A stretch of 25,612 nt of DNA from contig CAXKVV010001546.1 of the NCBI GenBank assembly GCA_964058805.1, forward strand, positions 1 to 25,612, written 5' to 3'. Position 1 is the first letter of the stretch. The number at the start of each line of letters is the position of its first letter. Origin of the DNA: Schoenoplectus triqueter. Its lineage: Eukaryota; Streptophyta; Magnoliopsida; Poales; Cyperaceae. The translations under genes were made by a program, and so were the position numbers. Of the stretch, positions 9,851 to 22,400 are shown piece after piece. A model generated the notes under the pieces. That model did not search any database, was not told the DNA's origin, and saw only the letters and a list, made by a program, of their open reading frames with translations.

Positions 9851-12037
9851 AGGTTTTAGTTTGAATTTGAACATTAGGATATGCATAGAATGGGGAAATT
9901 AAAAGAGCAGGGGGACAGGTTGTTTGTCTTGATCGTTGAAAAAACTAGAAACATTAACTGTGTTGCTAAATATGGTTTGTGCTAGACCTTGCCAAAACGA
10001 ATTAGCTAGTGATATAGTTTTGAGAATTACAGGCCTCTAGCTCAGAATAACAATGGCACCAACTGTTTTTGTGTTACTTAGCTCTCGCGGAATTGGGGCA
10101 AAAAAAATATTCGGTGCATGAAGTGGCATATATGCTAAATTTAGTGAAAAGATTCTTTTTATGACACTGATAATAGTTCTCAGAATATCATCCCCCAAAG
10201 AATGTTCTCCAAAGATTTTGATCATATGCTTAAACCTGATATTTTAGTGAAAAGGTGTCAAGCACCTTAACGCTCATTATGTCGCTGAGACTGAATTTTA
10301 AACTATTTATAGTTCTGAAAAAACTATTTATACTAAAGAGTTATTAATAATAAGCAACCAATTTTACAGAGCGGGTGAACAAATAATTGAAATAAATAGA
10401 AAAGTTTGATAAATGAAAACTAAAGTATGACTATCACAGTATCATTGAATTATGAAAGAAATATCATAAGACAAAAGATATAATGAGAAGCAGAGGCAGA
10501 ACCACATATACAATTATGGATATAAATGACACCACTAAATTTTATAAATTTATCTCATAAATATGTATAATTCAATAGATATTTTTTAAAATTAATATAA
10601 AATACATATAATGACATCACTGAAATTTATTTCTCCCCACCACTGATGAGAAGTTGATTATGTATTAATGTAGTACCATATTTGAATTCCAGAGACTCAC
10701 AAGAAAAATAGCTAGAGTGAAAGAGAGACAAAATAAATATAATAAAATTTGGCTTAGGAATTTCTGAGAACCATGCCATAGCCTAGCTAGTGAGAGGCAA
10801 AACCAACATGTCTGAGCGCCATGTGCATCTAGATGCAGATGTGATTGTAGTTGAATTTGATTTCAATGTTTCAGCAATAAGGAACAAAAAAATGGTTTGG
10901 AGAGAGAGGAAAAGAAGATATATTTGAAAGCGAGGGAAATTTGAATGAAACTGTGTCTGATTGATTGATGAGGCATGAAAATTTGTGTTTAACGTTTTTT
11001 TCACAAATTATAAGAAAAGAATTTATAAACGATGATACCTTCTGGGAATGGCTGCTGGGCCTTGTGTGAATGTATTGATCTATGAGTTATGTGCGTGTAA
11101 TGTGTCAATGAATGGATCGATGGATCCTTTGTTGAAATTAATTATTATTAATTACAACATGTATGGATTTATATTTAATAAATATATATTATATAATAGA
11201 CTATTAAATTATATCCATTATGAAGTGATTAAATTCGGTATTATTAATCAGGTTTAATATGTATCACAAGAAATGAGTCATTTAATGTATAGAATGCGTA
11301 TTAATAACTTTATGATTTAGTAAATGTCTAAATTATATAAAGTTTGATAATAATACAATTATGTTATTGGTCCCTGAAGAACACAACTATAGATAGTTTT
11401 CTGATTAAGCAGTGAACCCGTTAAGAGAGGATTTGGATTTGATATGGACCCGCTAAGAAATAACTGCTCTCAGTTATTGGCGTCCATTATATACAGGGAG
11501 ACTGTTGGTTTTCGAGATAATTCTCCATTCTCTATTTTCTGACACTTTTTTATTTTCCAACAAAAATTCATCTCTCAAGATAGAGTTCCAAAAGAGATGA
11601 AAATTATCTGTGTCAGTCCTCTCAGTCGCTCCATCGGATTAGAGAAAGATCGCTAGAAGGTTTAAAGGAATCTGATGATCAACGGAGTTATATCTCTCTG
11701 TAAGATCGACGTCATAGATCAAGATAATTTAATTTATAATTAGGGGGTTCACTAGAGAATTACGACCTAAAGAAATTCTAACATCCTCTTCCCTATCTTA
11801 GGTGAGATCTTATATAGGGGAAGACTGCCATGAATATCGTGCTCAGTTAATGGCACGATCCCAGAAATAAATCGATCCTAAAAATGATAACTGCACGTAA
11901 TGACAAGTCAGTTATGTCTGACCTTGTGTTATTGTCTTGTTTAGTTGTACTATATTGGATCGTAGTCAGTTATAACCGCTATTCATAATAGTGGACAGTT
12001 ATACAAGCATCTATACTCGACATGAGTAATGAGATGA
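9851..12037. other. Intergenic DNA, no supported gene
   Basis: A 62-codon minus-strand frame at 10037-10225 starts with ATG but matches nothing I know. The stretch 11380-12030 is less AT-rich and contains TTATATAGGG and TGTTGG..-like text that could be an old LTR, but no paired ends were found. Confidence 0.45.
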
Positions 12038-12066
12038 CCTCGAGCTTGCGGATGCCGAGCTCGAGG
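12038..12066. repeat. Short perfect hairpin (9-bp stem, 11-nt loop)
   Basis: CCTCGAGCT and AGCTCGAGG are separated by TGCGGATGCCG. It is GC-rich in an AT-rich setting. There is no T-run after it and no gene beside it, so no role is assigned. Confidence 0.6.
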
Positions 12067-12588
12067 TATGCTTATTCGGGATGCAAAAAAAGCTCTTCTA
12101 ATTCTATGAATCATGTTTTTCTTGAATATAATTCAAGAGAGTTTTGGATTGACTCGTATTCCATCAATTACTAATTCAAAGTTCTAAATATTTTTGAAAT
12201 GAAAGAAAGACTGACCAGGGCAAAAATACTATAGATGTAAAGTATGATGAATGAAAGAGACTGCATAGAGCCTATTTAATTTAGTTCTTAGGATTAAGTG
12301 TTCGGACTAGTGATAAATGAGTCACTGAAAACATATGAGGACAAAAATTAGGGACGAGAATGAAGATAATAATACCGATCTTTTTTATTATAGAGAACAA
12401 AAAAAGTAATTGGACGTATTTTTCTTTTTTTTCTTATTTCTGTGATTGCAGCGCCCTGTCAAGCTTATATAAACACATTATGAAAACGTAATTACATTGT
12501 TCTAAGTTCTCACGACATTTTTAAGATAAATTAATTCGTTGATTTCTCGGACCAGGTTGAACAAATGGCAAATTAGTATTATTATTTT
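12067..12588. other. Intergenic DNA, nothing supported
   Basis: No coding frame, terminal repeat or RNA gene could be recognised. Confidence 0.5.
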
Positions 12589-13040
12589 AGGGCTGCAAAC
12601 AAATTAAAATCAAATTAAATCAAATTTAAATTAAATTGAACTTCAGCTATATCAAACTCAAACTAAAACAAATTCGAACTAAATCAAACTATGTACAAAC
12701 TCAATTATTTTAATTTTTATATTTATTTTTATATTATCATAAATAACTAGAGCTAAAATAGCTAGTACTTTATTAAGTTTATAATAAAATTTGAAAATAA
12801 CTAATATTTTATTAATTTAAAAATAAATTACTAATGTCTTATTTATTTCATAACAAATTAATTATATTATTATATATATTATTGTCTAAATAGTTCAAAA
12901 TATACGCAAATAACTACATATCGAACTGTCACGAATCGAATAACTAATTCATCAAAAATATTATTAAACCGAACTCGAATCAAACTAACAAAAAAATCTA
13001 ATCGAATGAACCGACTTGAGCTAAAATCGAATCTAACACC
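12589..13040. repeat. Probable old non-autonomous transposon (AGGGCTGCAAAC start)
   Basis: It starts AGGGCTGCAAACAAATT, a start often seen in plant hAT-type MITEs, followed by runs of AAATCAAA/AACTCAAAC words. Related CGAACTCGAATCAAAC words return near 12970-13030. The expected complementary right end is not visible, so the right boundary is approximate. Confidence 0.35.
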
Positions 13041-13501
13041 AAGGTTACAAACTTTTCTTTCACCCTAGAATATTCTATCTCATGAATATTGGATCATTAA
13101 TTGCCGAACTGGACTTAAATAGGCTGTCCGCTATTTTCACGAGTTGAACTAATATCAATGGGTTTTTTTAGATTTATTATTTTGAACGATAGATATAAAC
13201 CATATTTTCTAAAAATAAGAAATCCAATATATAAGCATATTTGGCAGTCAAATACTTTTTTTAAAAAAAGAGAGAAAGCACCATATAATATGGTGTCCAC
13301 TTCCATTACTTTACGAAAGCAAATTGTCTTACAAAACCACTATTTATTGAGCAATAAACCTAAATCTGAAAGAGAGGCAAAGCCCCCAAATCAACAAAAG
13401 AAAGAAATCATATAGGGATGTTTGAAAGAAACAGAACAATTATGACAAGAATGTCTAGTACTATGTTTAGTACTGCCTATACAAAATAAACCCCAGCTAT
13501 A

Positions 13502-13747
13502 TCAAACATCTAGCAGATCCTCATCTTCACATGGACTCCCTGATGACTGCTAAGCACCAGAAGGTTGACTCCCACTGAGAACAGTAGGTGGAGCAGCGGC
13601 CAAAGAACCCACAGCCGGTGCTACATCAAATATTTTGGTGAACAAATTACAGATGGAAATTTTGCTCCTTTTCCAATCTGTTTCAGCCATTATCCAGTAG
13701 AAGATGAGCACAAAAAACGACATTTCAATTAACAGATAAAATGACAA
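13502..13747 (-). other. Possible terminal exon or 3'UTR relic with coding-like tail
   Basis: An open frame on the minus strand ends SLAAAPPTVLSGSQPSGA at a TAG (13550-13552). Read in the same frame beyond it, 15 further codons (QSSGSPCEDEDLLDV) end at a TGA (13502-13504). A possible acceptor, TTTGATGTAG, lies at 13621. It is on the same strand as and downstream of the EFR3-like stop codon, so it may be that gene's 3'UTR or the end of another gene. I do not recognise the product. Confidence 0.25.
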
Positions 13748-13752
13748 CCTTT

Positions 13753-14256
13753 TGCGTTATAAACCAGGTTAAAACCATTATGAGCGAGGGGAAAAAACCA
13801 CTATCCATGCAGGAAGAAAGCAAACAATTCTGCAGCTTATAAGCAACGATTCATTAATTCACTTTTTTATCAGTTTTAACTACAATAGTAAAATTGACAA
13901 TTAAAGCTTCAGATACCATGCACTATACACAAACTCACTTTAATCGGAACATTCTTTGCCTGAGAAAGAAGAATACAAAATTAAACTGAAATCCCATTAA
14001 TTGCCAACCAATAACAAATTGTCAGCAACCTATATGACATACAAATATAGGGGCATATCTCAGAGGGAAAAACAAAAAAGAAAAAGGAAAGAAACAGAAG
14101 ATGTGACAGAGATAGGAAGAGTGAGGGAGACGAAAGAAGTTGGTATATGGTATCCTGCATATTAAGCACATCTAGGCTCCGGTATTTCCGCATTTGTACA
14201 AATAGAAACTGCTCATGGATACATCAAGTTATCCAAAAAAAAAATGTAAGAACTCA
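13753..14256 (-). other. Region just 3' of the EFR3-like stop codon, probable 3'UTR
   Basis: It lies directly after the TGA at 14257-14259 on the minus strand. It is U-rich and pyrimidine-rich in transcript sense (runs such as CTTCTGTTTCTTTCC). No clear AATAAA occurs in the first 500 nt; one is at 13343-13348. The true poly(A) site cannot be placed. Confidence 0.4.
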
Positions 14257-16447
14257 TCAACAGCCTGCAGCTCGTAGGAAATTGTCATACGGACTTGAAA
14301 CTGGAAGCTTGAAAAACTGTGCATCTAGTGTATTGTTCTTCTCATGAGGTAAATCTTGTACGTATCCTTCTAAATTTCCCTGGAGGAATGGATTTGTATA
14401 CTGCATTTTGACAAACTTATAAGTTAAAATAATTGGCAAATAACAATCCCAGTTAAGAAATATATATAGAGAGAGAGAGTTGGACTATGGTGCTATACAT
14501 AACATGGATTGACTCCATACTATGGATCGGTTCTTCATCCTCAAAGTCTAAATGGTCGTTCCAAACCGCTCAAAATATTTTTCATATGAATATCTAGTTA
14601 TAGATCAAATTTTATATTTTTTTTTAATTTTTTTACTATTTTTTTAAATAGTTAGAAAATTACCTGATTTAATTATTATGATCTATATTCTATCATAGGA
14701 AAGGATTACGATAAGGCGACCCATTATCCCCTCTCCTCTTTATACTAGCCATCGACTCCCTACAAGCGATGATCCAAAACCTCAACGATGACCTAATCAA
14801 CCTTCCGATGGCCAGAACAACGCTCTTCCAGTTTGCTGATGACACGGCCATAATCAAGCCGGTCCATGCCACAAATATCAAATTGATAATGGCTACTTTG
14901 GACTCATTTGATCGGGCCTCGGGACTCCAGATTAACTTAAACAAGAGTGGCTTCTTGTCAGTCGCTATCCCACAACACCTCACACCAACCCTAGCCTCCC
15001 TAATCATGTGCGGCCAACTGTCAACGCTGATTCAGTACTTGGGACTCCCATTAACGCTGAAAAAACCGTCAAAATCTGCCTACCTACCATTGATAAACAA
15101 CGTCCAGAAGAGATTCGAAGGCTTTGGGAGAAAATACCTAACACAAGCGGGCTGCACTGTCCTGGCCAACTCAGTCCTTAACATGATTCCCTTACACTAC
15201 ATGCAGGCATTCCTCCTTCCCAAATGGGTCATTAACAGAATCAACAGAATAACCAGGCGCTTCAGAGGAAACGAAAACACATACTCAGGGGGGTCATTGC
15301 TTGGTGGCATGGCCGAAACTAACACTACCAAAAACACATGGGGCCTCGGAATAATGGATTTAAGCCTACAAAATAAAACATTGCTGGTTAAATGGATATG
15401 GCTAACTCAGACAGATGAGACATGCTTATGGGCGCTCACGTTACGTTCGTTGCATCTATCCATAGGGGAGACAAACGAAGGAAATGACGATCACCTCTCC
15501 TACTTCTTAAAAGACCTAACAACGTTCTTGCCATACTACCAAGCATCAGTACAATTCAACCAAGACGAAAAGAACCATCTCGTGGCGCTGGGGACAAACA
15601 TTCACAGCGCAATCGATGTACAAGGCCTACAATAATCCAGGGATTGAACATAACCATCTGGCGAGGATATGGAAAATTAGGATTCCCAACAAAATTAAAA
15701 TTTTCCTATGGCTCCTACTATAGGACAAGCTCAACACGACGGAAAACCTACAAAAAAAGGGATGGTCATCGACCAAGCACTGCATTCTCTGCAACAACGG
15801 CTCGGCAGAGACAAGGTTGCACCTATTCCAAACCTGCCGCTTCACTGCGGCTATAATTTCACGTCAGATCGAGGCGGCCAGACATTAGGATGGCAACTTC
15901 ATTACAGAATATGAAGAGGCATGGAGGTCCAACAAACAGAGAGCCTGAACATCGATCAGGTGGAAAATTTGGAAAGAAAGGAACACACGTATCTTCAGAG
16001 AGGAACACAACTCAAACTTTAGGGTTCAACAACTCATTCAAGACTATCGACCTCTGGATCCGGGCATATAATAGGCAGTATAATCGGCAAATAGTTAGAT
16101 TAGGGTCTAGTCGGCTCCTAGAACTAGGCTATTTGGGTATATTAGGTACAATATCCACAATGTAATCTAATTTTCTCAATTTTGTAATCTCTTCTTTGTT
16201 TTTATTAATATATAATTATGGTAGGCAATTCACCTACCACTTTAAAAAAATATATATTATGATCTATTCAAAATGAGTGATTTTCTAACTATCTAAAAAA
16301 TTCTAAAAAATATAAAACTTGGTTCCCAACTAGATATTCATACGGAAAACATTTTGAGCAGTTTGGATCGACCATTTATACTTTGAGAACAAAGAACTGA
16401 TCCATAACACGAAGTCGATCCGTGTTATGCATAGCACCATAACCCAA

Positions 16448-16492
<45 letters not shown>

Positions 16493-19400
16493 TCGATATT
16501 CATAAGATTTCAATATGCAAATTATGTTCGACGAATAAGATTGGCCATTCAAACTTCGATTTTGAGAGAATTTGAGGCTAAAGCAAAATGCCTCTTTGTT
16601 TCGCGAAACACCATAAGGTCCCTATAGAGAGAGAGAAAGGGAGGGGGTATGTAAATGTGCTTTTAAAGCACAGTGTGTCCGATGCTTTCTACTTATATCT
16701 CATGTTGTGAAACTCAAATGGACGGTCCAAACCGTTCAAAGTAATCTTTATATTAAAATCTCCTTGGTGACCAGATTTTAACTCATTCGGAAATATTTTG
16801 CTATTTATTTTCTTTTTGAGGGTTAGAAAATTGATTGGTTACTGGAGATTTAGAACACAGCTGAGACCATGCAACTATTTGTATATGTTTGCCCAAATTA
16901 GCATCAATAGAGCCTCAGCTCCTGCAATTTTAAGAGCCTCTATTAACCTGTTGTGAAGGATCACTGACTGATGAAGATTCGACTCTTTGATGATTGGAGC
17001 TCGAAGTTGAGAGGTACGATGAAGCATCATGGTTGTCAGAAAAGTCCATAAGAGTAGACATTTTTTGTTGCTTCCCCAAAACAAATGCCTCACAGTGGCT
17101 TGTCACTTCATTAAACCCCAACTCTTGTGCTCTTTCACCTAACAATGTCCCCACCTCCCATGCTGTTTCAACTGCCTGAAAATAAAATTTGGAGAGCATA
17201 AAGTAAGTTACATGTTAACTGTGTTTTTGCTGTTAATAAATCCTTGACAGCCACTACCCAAGCTTTCAGCGAGGGTGAGAGGGGGAAAGAGAGATTACTG
17301 AATCCAAAATCTGGTTAGGTGTCAGAAGATTTGATGTGTCATTAACTAGCATCAATTCACGATTCGCCAAATTATCAAATGCATCACCAAACAGGTCATC
17401 GTCATCAATTGTGAACTTAGTAGCAGGCACAACCTGTACATGAAAGTTTATTAAAAAAAATATAATTAATTATATGCATATCATTTAAGAAAATAAAAGG
17501 TGAGCCCAGGCTAGGAACTTATTAAATAAAATAAGCACAACCTTGTGTTGAGAAACAGTTTCCATATCCGCTCCTGATGATAGCTGATTGGGTGCCAGAA
17601 ACTCCATATATTGTACGTTCAGTGGGCACAGGTCATCAGGGGAGAAGTCTTTTAGCAATCTATTCCTTATAATTGTCACTTCTGACTGTAAAAGAACAAT
17701 GCATGATACACGTTAAGTTCTTCTCTTAATTCCTACAATGATACAAAGGATTTGGAAAAGATTTCTACAAATGGCGCAAATATGGCTGTTGGACAGGCTA
17801 TTTCTCTAAACTGGAGAAGAAATAAAAGGTTACATCAGGTAAGTCAACTGCTGAATTGACAATTATGGAGGCCATGGACTCGATTGATTGGCTCTCAGTC
17901 AGCTCTACAGCAGAAAGAGATCTCAATGCATTGCTTTCATCCTCTTCTGAACCATAATGAGGTCCCATACCAGGTGCTGATTTCACGGCTTGTAGCTTCT
18001 TATCTTCTAGTAAATACAGGAATGGATCCATCTACCATTTAAAAAAATAAAAAGAAAATATGAGATATCGACAGACAGGAGAGAAATTTAGGACCAGGAT
18101 GAATAGGATATAAAGCTGATTACTTACCGTTTTATCATTGAGAGAACATTTTATGATGGGAATGAGCGTGGGGACATTGAAAGCTCTTGAAGAAAACACG
18201 ATCATAGAAGTTGCCAGAGTAAACAGGGAGCGGCGACGAGATGCAGGCAAAGCACCTACAAAATTCAAACCTATTTGTCATAATCATAGTTTAGGCAGAC
18301 AGACACAGAGCTAAAATTAGCAAACTTACCATCTCCACTGAGTGCAACTTTTCTCAAAGAAAATGCCAGCTGAAAACTCTGAGTGAGAGTCTCATCAAGT
18401 GTGGTCTGAAAACAGAAAAATCATTAGTCTCAAGAGGAAACCAAAAAAAGCAGTCAATACTGAGAGATCAAAACATACTTTAGGTCTAGAGAAGAGCAAG
18501 CTCAATCCATACGAATGTGCAATGGCTTCATAGTTTTCTGGATCATTTTGACTGGAAAGAGCTTGATGCCAAATAGAGGACAATAGAAGTGTTATCTGGC
18601 GACTGCTCAACCTCAACACAACCCCTTCCTAAAATTTAAATAAAAGGCAATCATTAAAGATAACTGTGTGCTTTTAAAGGTATGAGATTATATAAACATC
18701 TAGACATCTATCTTCAAGATCTTTGATAAAACTCCTCTGAGGAAATAGTTATACGTCAAGATGATATCACTTGGGAAGTTCTAATTTGAAAAAAAAAAAG
18801 GTTTTTTTTTTTTTTTTGGGGGGGGGGGGGGGGGGCGGGGGGGTACCTTGTCTCTGACAGACCTAGTCAAGGGATCTTGTTCTTCCACTACAGGCAACGA
18901 AGGAGCTTTCAAGCTAGGTGCACGGTTGTGAGTTGACTGCAACCTAGCGGGTCTCACATTGCTAGTTTGTTTGTTGAACCTACCACCCATATGATCTGCA
19001 TTCTCATGGATAGTATTCTCTCTAAAGGAGGACTTATCCCTTCTCAGTTTTTCAAATAGTGCAGCTGAAGAAGAAAACACAGAAACAGTTCTGGAAAGAG
19101 TCCTCTGCATATCATGTACAGTAGTGGACTCTGAGGAGATGGTTGGGTGCACAGACGAGGGGACAAGTACAACTGAGAATATTCTGTGGGCCCCAACTCG
19201 TGTCTCATGATCTGGGTGTACCATTGCTAGCAGTATTTGGTGGAATATAGCCTCAGGAAAAGCCTAAGTTGAAAATACGTGAGTTTAGACTAATCAAAGT
19301 AAAAGTGCATCATTTGATATTCAGCATCACATCAGATCTAGTAAGTTCGATCCATGTGAAGAATATATAGCGATTAACATACAGCATGACATGATTTATA

Positions 19401-22400
19401 AGGTAGAGTACCTTATTCTGGTATGAAACATTTGGCACACATGCGATGATCTGAGCCGTCCGATAAACAGCTGAGATAGTAGACTGGGCAACCACAGGAT
19501 TTGGTGAGATATTCTCTAGCATAACAGCCATCATGTCAAGCACAGGTGCTGCATCTCCAACCTTTTGTAACAAAAACCCAACATTAGCACCTTTTGTTTA
19601 GATTGTAATGAACAGAAGTATCAGTTTACCTTTTTTGAGAGCTGAATAAGGCACTCATCCACAGCAACCCGGAACTTCTCATTCCATTTTATCATCTCTT
19701 GGCTCAAGTCCTTGCTGTCTAGTGAAAAATGTAGTGTCCTTTTGAGATGGCGAACTAAATCAGTTATTGCTGTTATGAGCTGCACTGATGTTTGGACCCG
19801 TGACTGCTCGGCAAGTGTGGCGGTTATTTGAACTATACTCAACTGCATTTCTGGTTGCTTCAAGATAGCCTTGTGCTCTAGGTGCTTTATTAGCATGGAT
19901 ATCATCAGATGTGTGCTTTGCACTAGAAAGTTGAATACACACAGCATTAAATTAAAATAACATATGTTTTTTTTCTTGAGCGTAAAGAAAAAAAAAATGC
20001 ACGAATGAATTTAGGAAATATGGATACATATCTTACCACTATTAGAGGGATTTAGAACATATGTAGCATTAGAAGGATTTGAAGCAACGGATTCTTCATA
20101 CAGTTGCAACTGCATCTCCAACAAGACAGGTAGTGCAAGCCCCTTACGTGATGGCCATAACTTGCACTGATCAAAGTAGCGCAAGATTGACTCAAAAACA
20201 CGCCTGAATGTTGTTGCTTCCTTGGATAGTTTTGCCATGTTGTGCACGCATACTCTAGACCAAAAGGATGCACTATTGTCCCCTTCGCTGAAGACATGAG
20301 GTAAAAGAGAGTGAAGAAAAAAGAACTGGAGTCCATGTAAATATTTTCTTTCTTTTTTAATTCAGTTAATAGATGATTGCCTGCTACTTAAAAAAAGATA
20401 ATGTGAATGTTGAGGGGAGAAGGTCGCAGATTTACATGGTCAAGTTGCCTTTGTTATTGTGGATGGATTTCCAGGAGGGGATGCGAGGGAGAACAGAGGA
20501 TGAAGACGGTACTACATGTCCTTCCACTCTCCGCACTTCTTGCACCCATTTATTACTAGTATTGTCATTGCTTTTCTTAGCATTGCCATTTTCATTGTTG
20601 TTTTCATCTTCTAAAGCACTAGCATCAAAACTGGTTGTACTTTCATTTGCCTTTTTTTGATGTGGGTAATTATCTAGCACCACAGATACAACCTGATAAT
20701 ACAGAATTCAGTTCTGAACTGCCATTAGAAGTCTTTTTTTTCAGGTCTAATTAATGTAATTTATTCATAGAAAGAACAGTTTCTGATCCAAAATAGAATG
20801 AACAGTTTCTGGTCCAAAATAGGTTAAACTAGTGATGGAAACCTACCTACCAACAACTGCAAGGTCACTCGAGTAGCTAAATGACCAAGGAACCATTTCT
20901 TAATTTGGAGTTCAAAAGCAAAGTTCAATCTTTTAGCAAAACCAAGATTGCCTTCAATAAAAGCATTTCACATTGCTCACTTGACTTTTCATTATTTTTT
21001 TATAAAATATCGTACCAAGCAGATTACAGAACACTACTCAACATATTTAAAACTTTAGGGTTCTTATGATGATCAATGTGTCACAGTAGTATTGTAAGGG
21101 AACAGAATTAAAGCAAGATCTTGCTTACATTGTCAAAATCTGATGAGATATGAGAATGTTCGCCCATGTACCAAATCTGATCATTCCAGAAGCAATATTA
21201 GAATAAAATAACCAACACATTTGCAACCCAGCAACTACATGCAAAATGACCAATCCAGGACTGAATTTTTTTCCAGTTAAAAGGGACAAAGAAGGATAGC
21301 ATAGTACCAAAGAAGAGAGAGCCTTCAATGCAGCAGCACGGAGACAGGAGTCTTCTTCATCACCCTGCTGTTGTGCAAGCTGGCAAATTCCTGGAATCAA
21401 ACTTTCCAAATTGAATTGATAGGTACCATCCACCTACCAAGCATTTATCGCATTCTCAGTTAGTTTATTCATACCAAACCATAATAAACATAGATTAAGA
21501 GGGCATCTTCCAAAATTGAGTTCACTTACCTCGAGAGATCAGTACCACTGGAGATGAAAATTATTAAGGGTATTTGCAAGTAAAATGCAAAGTATAAATT
21601 CAGTTACAGTACTGAAAAGTAAAAGGAGTCGTTGAGATGTACCTGGTTAATGACAAAATCAAACAAAGTAAGACATCCAGTAGTGCGCATCTCATCATCT
21701 CTGCTTTGATCAAAAAGTGTTTGAATAAGTGCGAGTAAACTGCTAGCAAACAAAGGCCTGCACCGCATACAAATCATCATGTATTAATATTACGAGTAAG
21801 AACCACTTAATAACATCAGGATGTGTATCAAGTTGATTTCACTAACAAACATACAAAGTGTGGAAATTAATCCCAGTGAAAACATACATTTGTTCTTTAC
21901 AAGAAAATAATAATCTGCGGTAAATAGTTATGATAATGTTGACATAGCCAAATTGCCCATTTCTCATTTCCTTGTAGCATCTCTGCTCCAAATAGTAGGT
22001 TATCTGTTCAGGAAAATAATACAGGAAAATAATGAAAATATGTACTACTTTTGTAATACGATAGTATTAGATATGATATGTGATCCATCCCAAAGCCAAT
22101 TTTAGTTTGTACATGCCTTTTTTATAAACTAAAATATCATGTGATAGAAGAATACCTTTGGGATGCGCATTGGGTTTTTGGAAACATATTCACACAATTT
22201 ACCAATCATTCTATCGTTTGGTCCTTCATCCTGGGAAAATTTTGAAATTAGATTGTAACTAAGTTTCATCTCCTTTTATTTTTTGAAAGGAAACATGAAC
22301 TAACTCTAATTAAAACATTAAGATTCTAACCGGGGTGCGAGGGAAGATATTGGCAATAATCTTCTTGTAGCGCTTAACCGGCTGGCGGGACCTAGCTCTC

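Larger units (their letters stand above)
14461..16490. mobile_element. Foldback (long inverted-repeat) MITE-like element, split by a LINE
   Basis: The left arm (14461-14673) and the reverse complement of the right arm (16268-16490) align along almost their full length. Both start TATATAGAGAGAGAG, continue GTTGG..TATGGTGCTAT, ATAACA.GGAT.GACT, TCAAAGT.TAAATGGTCG.TCC and TGAATATCTAGTT, and end near GTTAGAAAAT. The arms are about 210 bp and clearly similar but diverged by scattered substitutions. Without the LINE this would be a near-palindromic element of roughly 450 bp in the intron. There is no coding capacity. The superfamily is not assigned because the target duplication cannot be separated from the TA-rich ends. 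Confidence 0.85.
14401..16947 (-). other. Last intron of the EFR3-like gene, 2,547 bp, filled by nested transposons
   Basis: The donor is CAACAG|GTTAAT at 16948/16947, which is weaker than the usual GTAAGT. The acceptor is AAAATGCAG at 14401. The other coding introns of this gene are mostly about 80-450 bp, so this one is expanded. It contains the foldback element (14461-16490), the LINE in its loop (14687-16254) and a half-copy of a related element (16622-16831). The exons on both sides read in phase and carry conserved family sequence, so the intron still appears to be removed. Confidence 0.85.

Noticed and set aside
10037..10225. 62-codon minus-strand frame considered as an exon
   Set aside because: It starts with ATG but has no recognisable domain, convincing splice sites or partner exons.
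10783..11004. 73-codon minus-strand frame with a hydrophobic segment, considered as a small signalling peptide
   Set aside because: It starts at GTG, its only ATG is near the end, and no peptide-hormone motif is present.
11380..12030. Possible solo LTR
   Set aside because: TG..CA ends with a matching target duplication could not be found, and no primer-binding or coding sequence is nearby.
14693..15007. Minus-strand 104-codon frame inside the LINE
   Set aside because: It is antisense to the reverse transcriptase, which is clearly the real coding strand.
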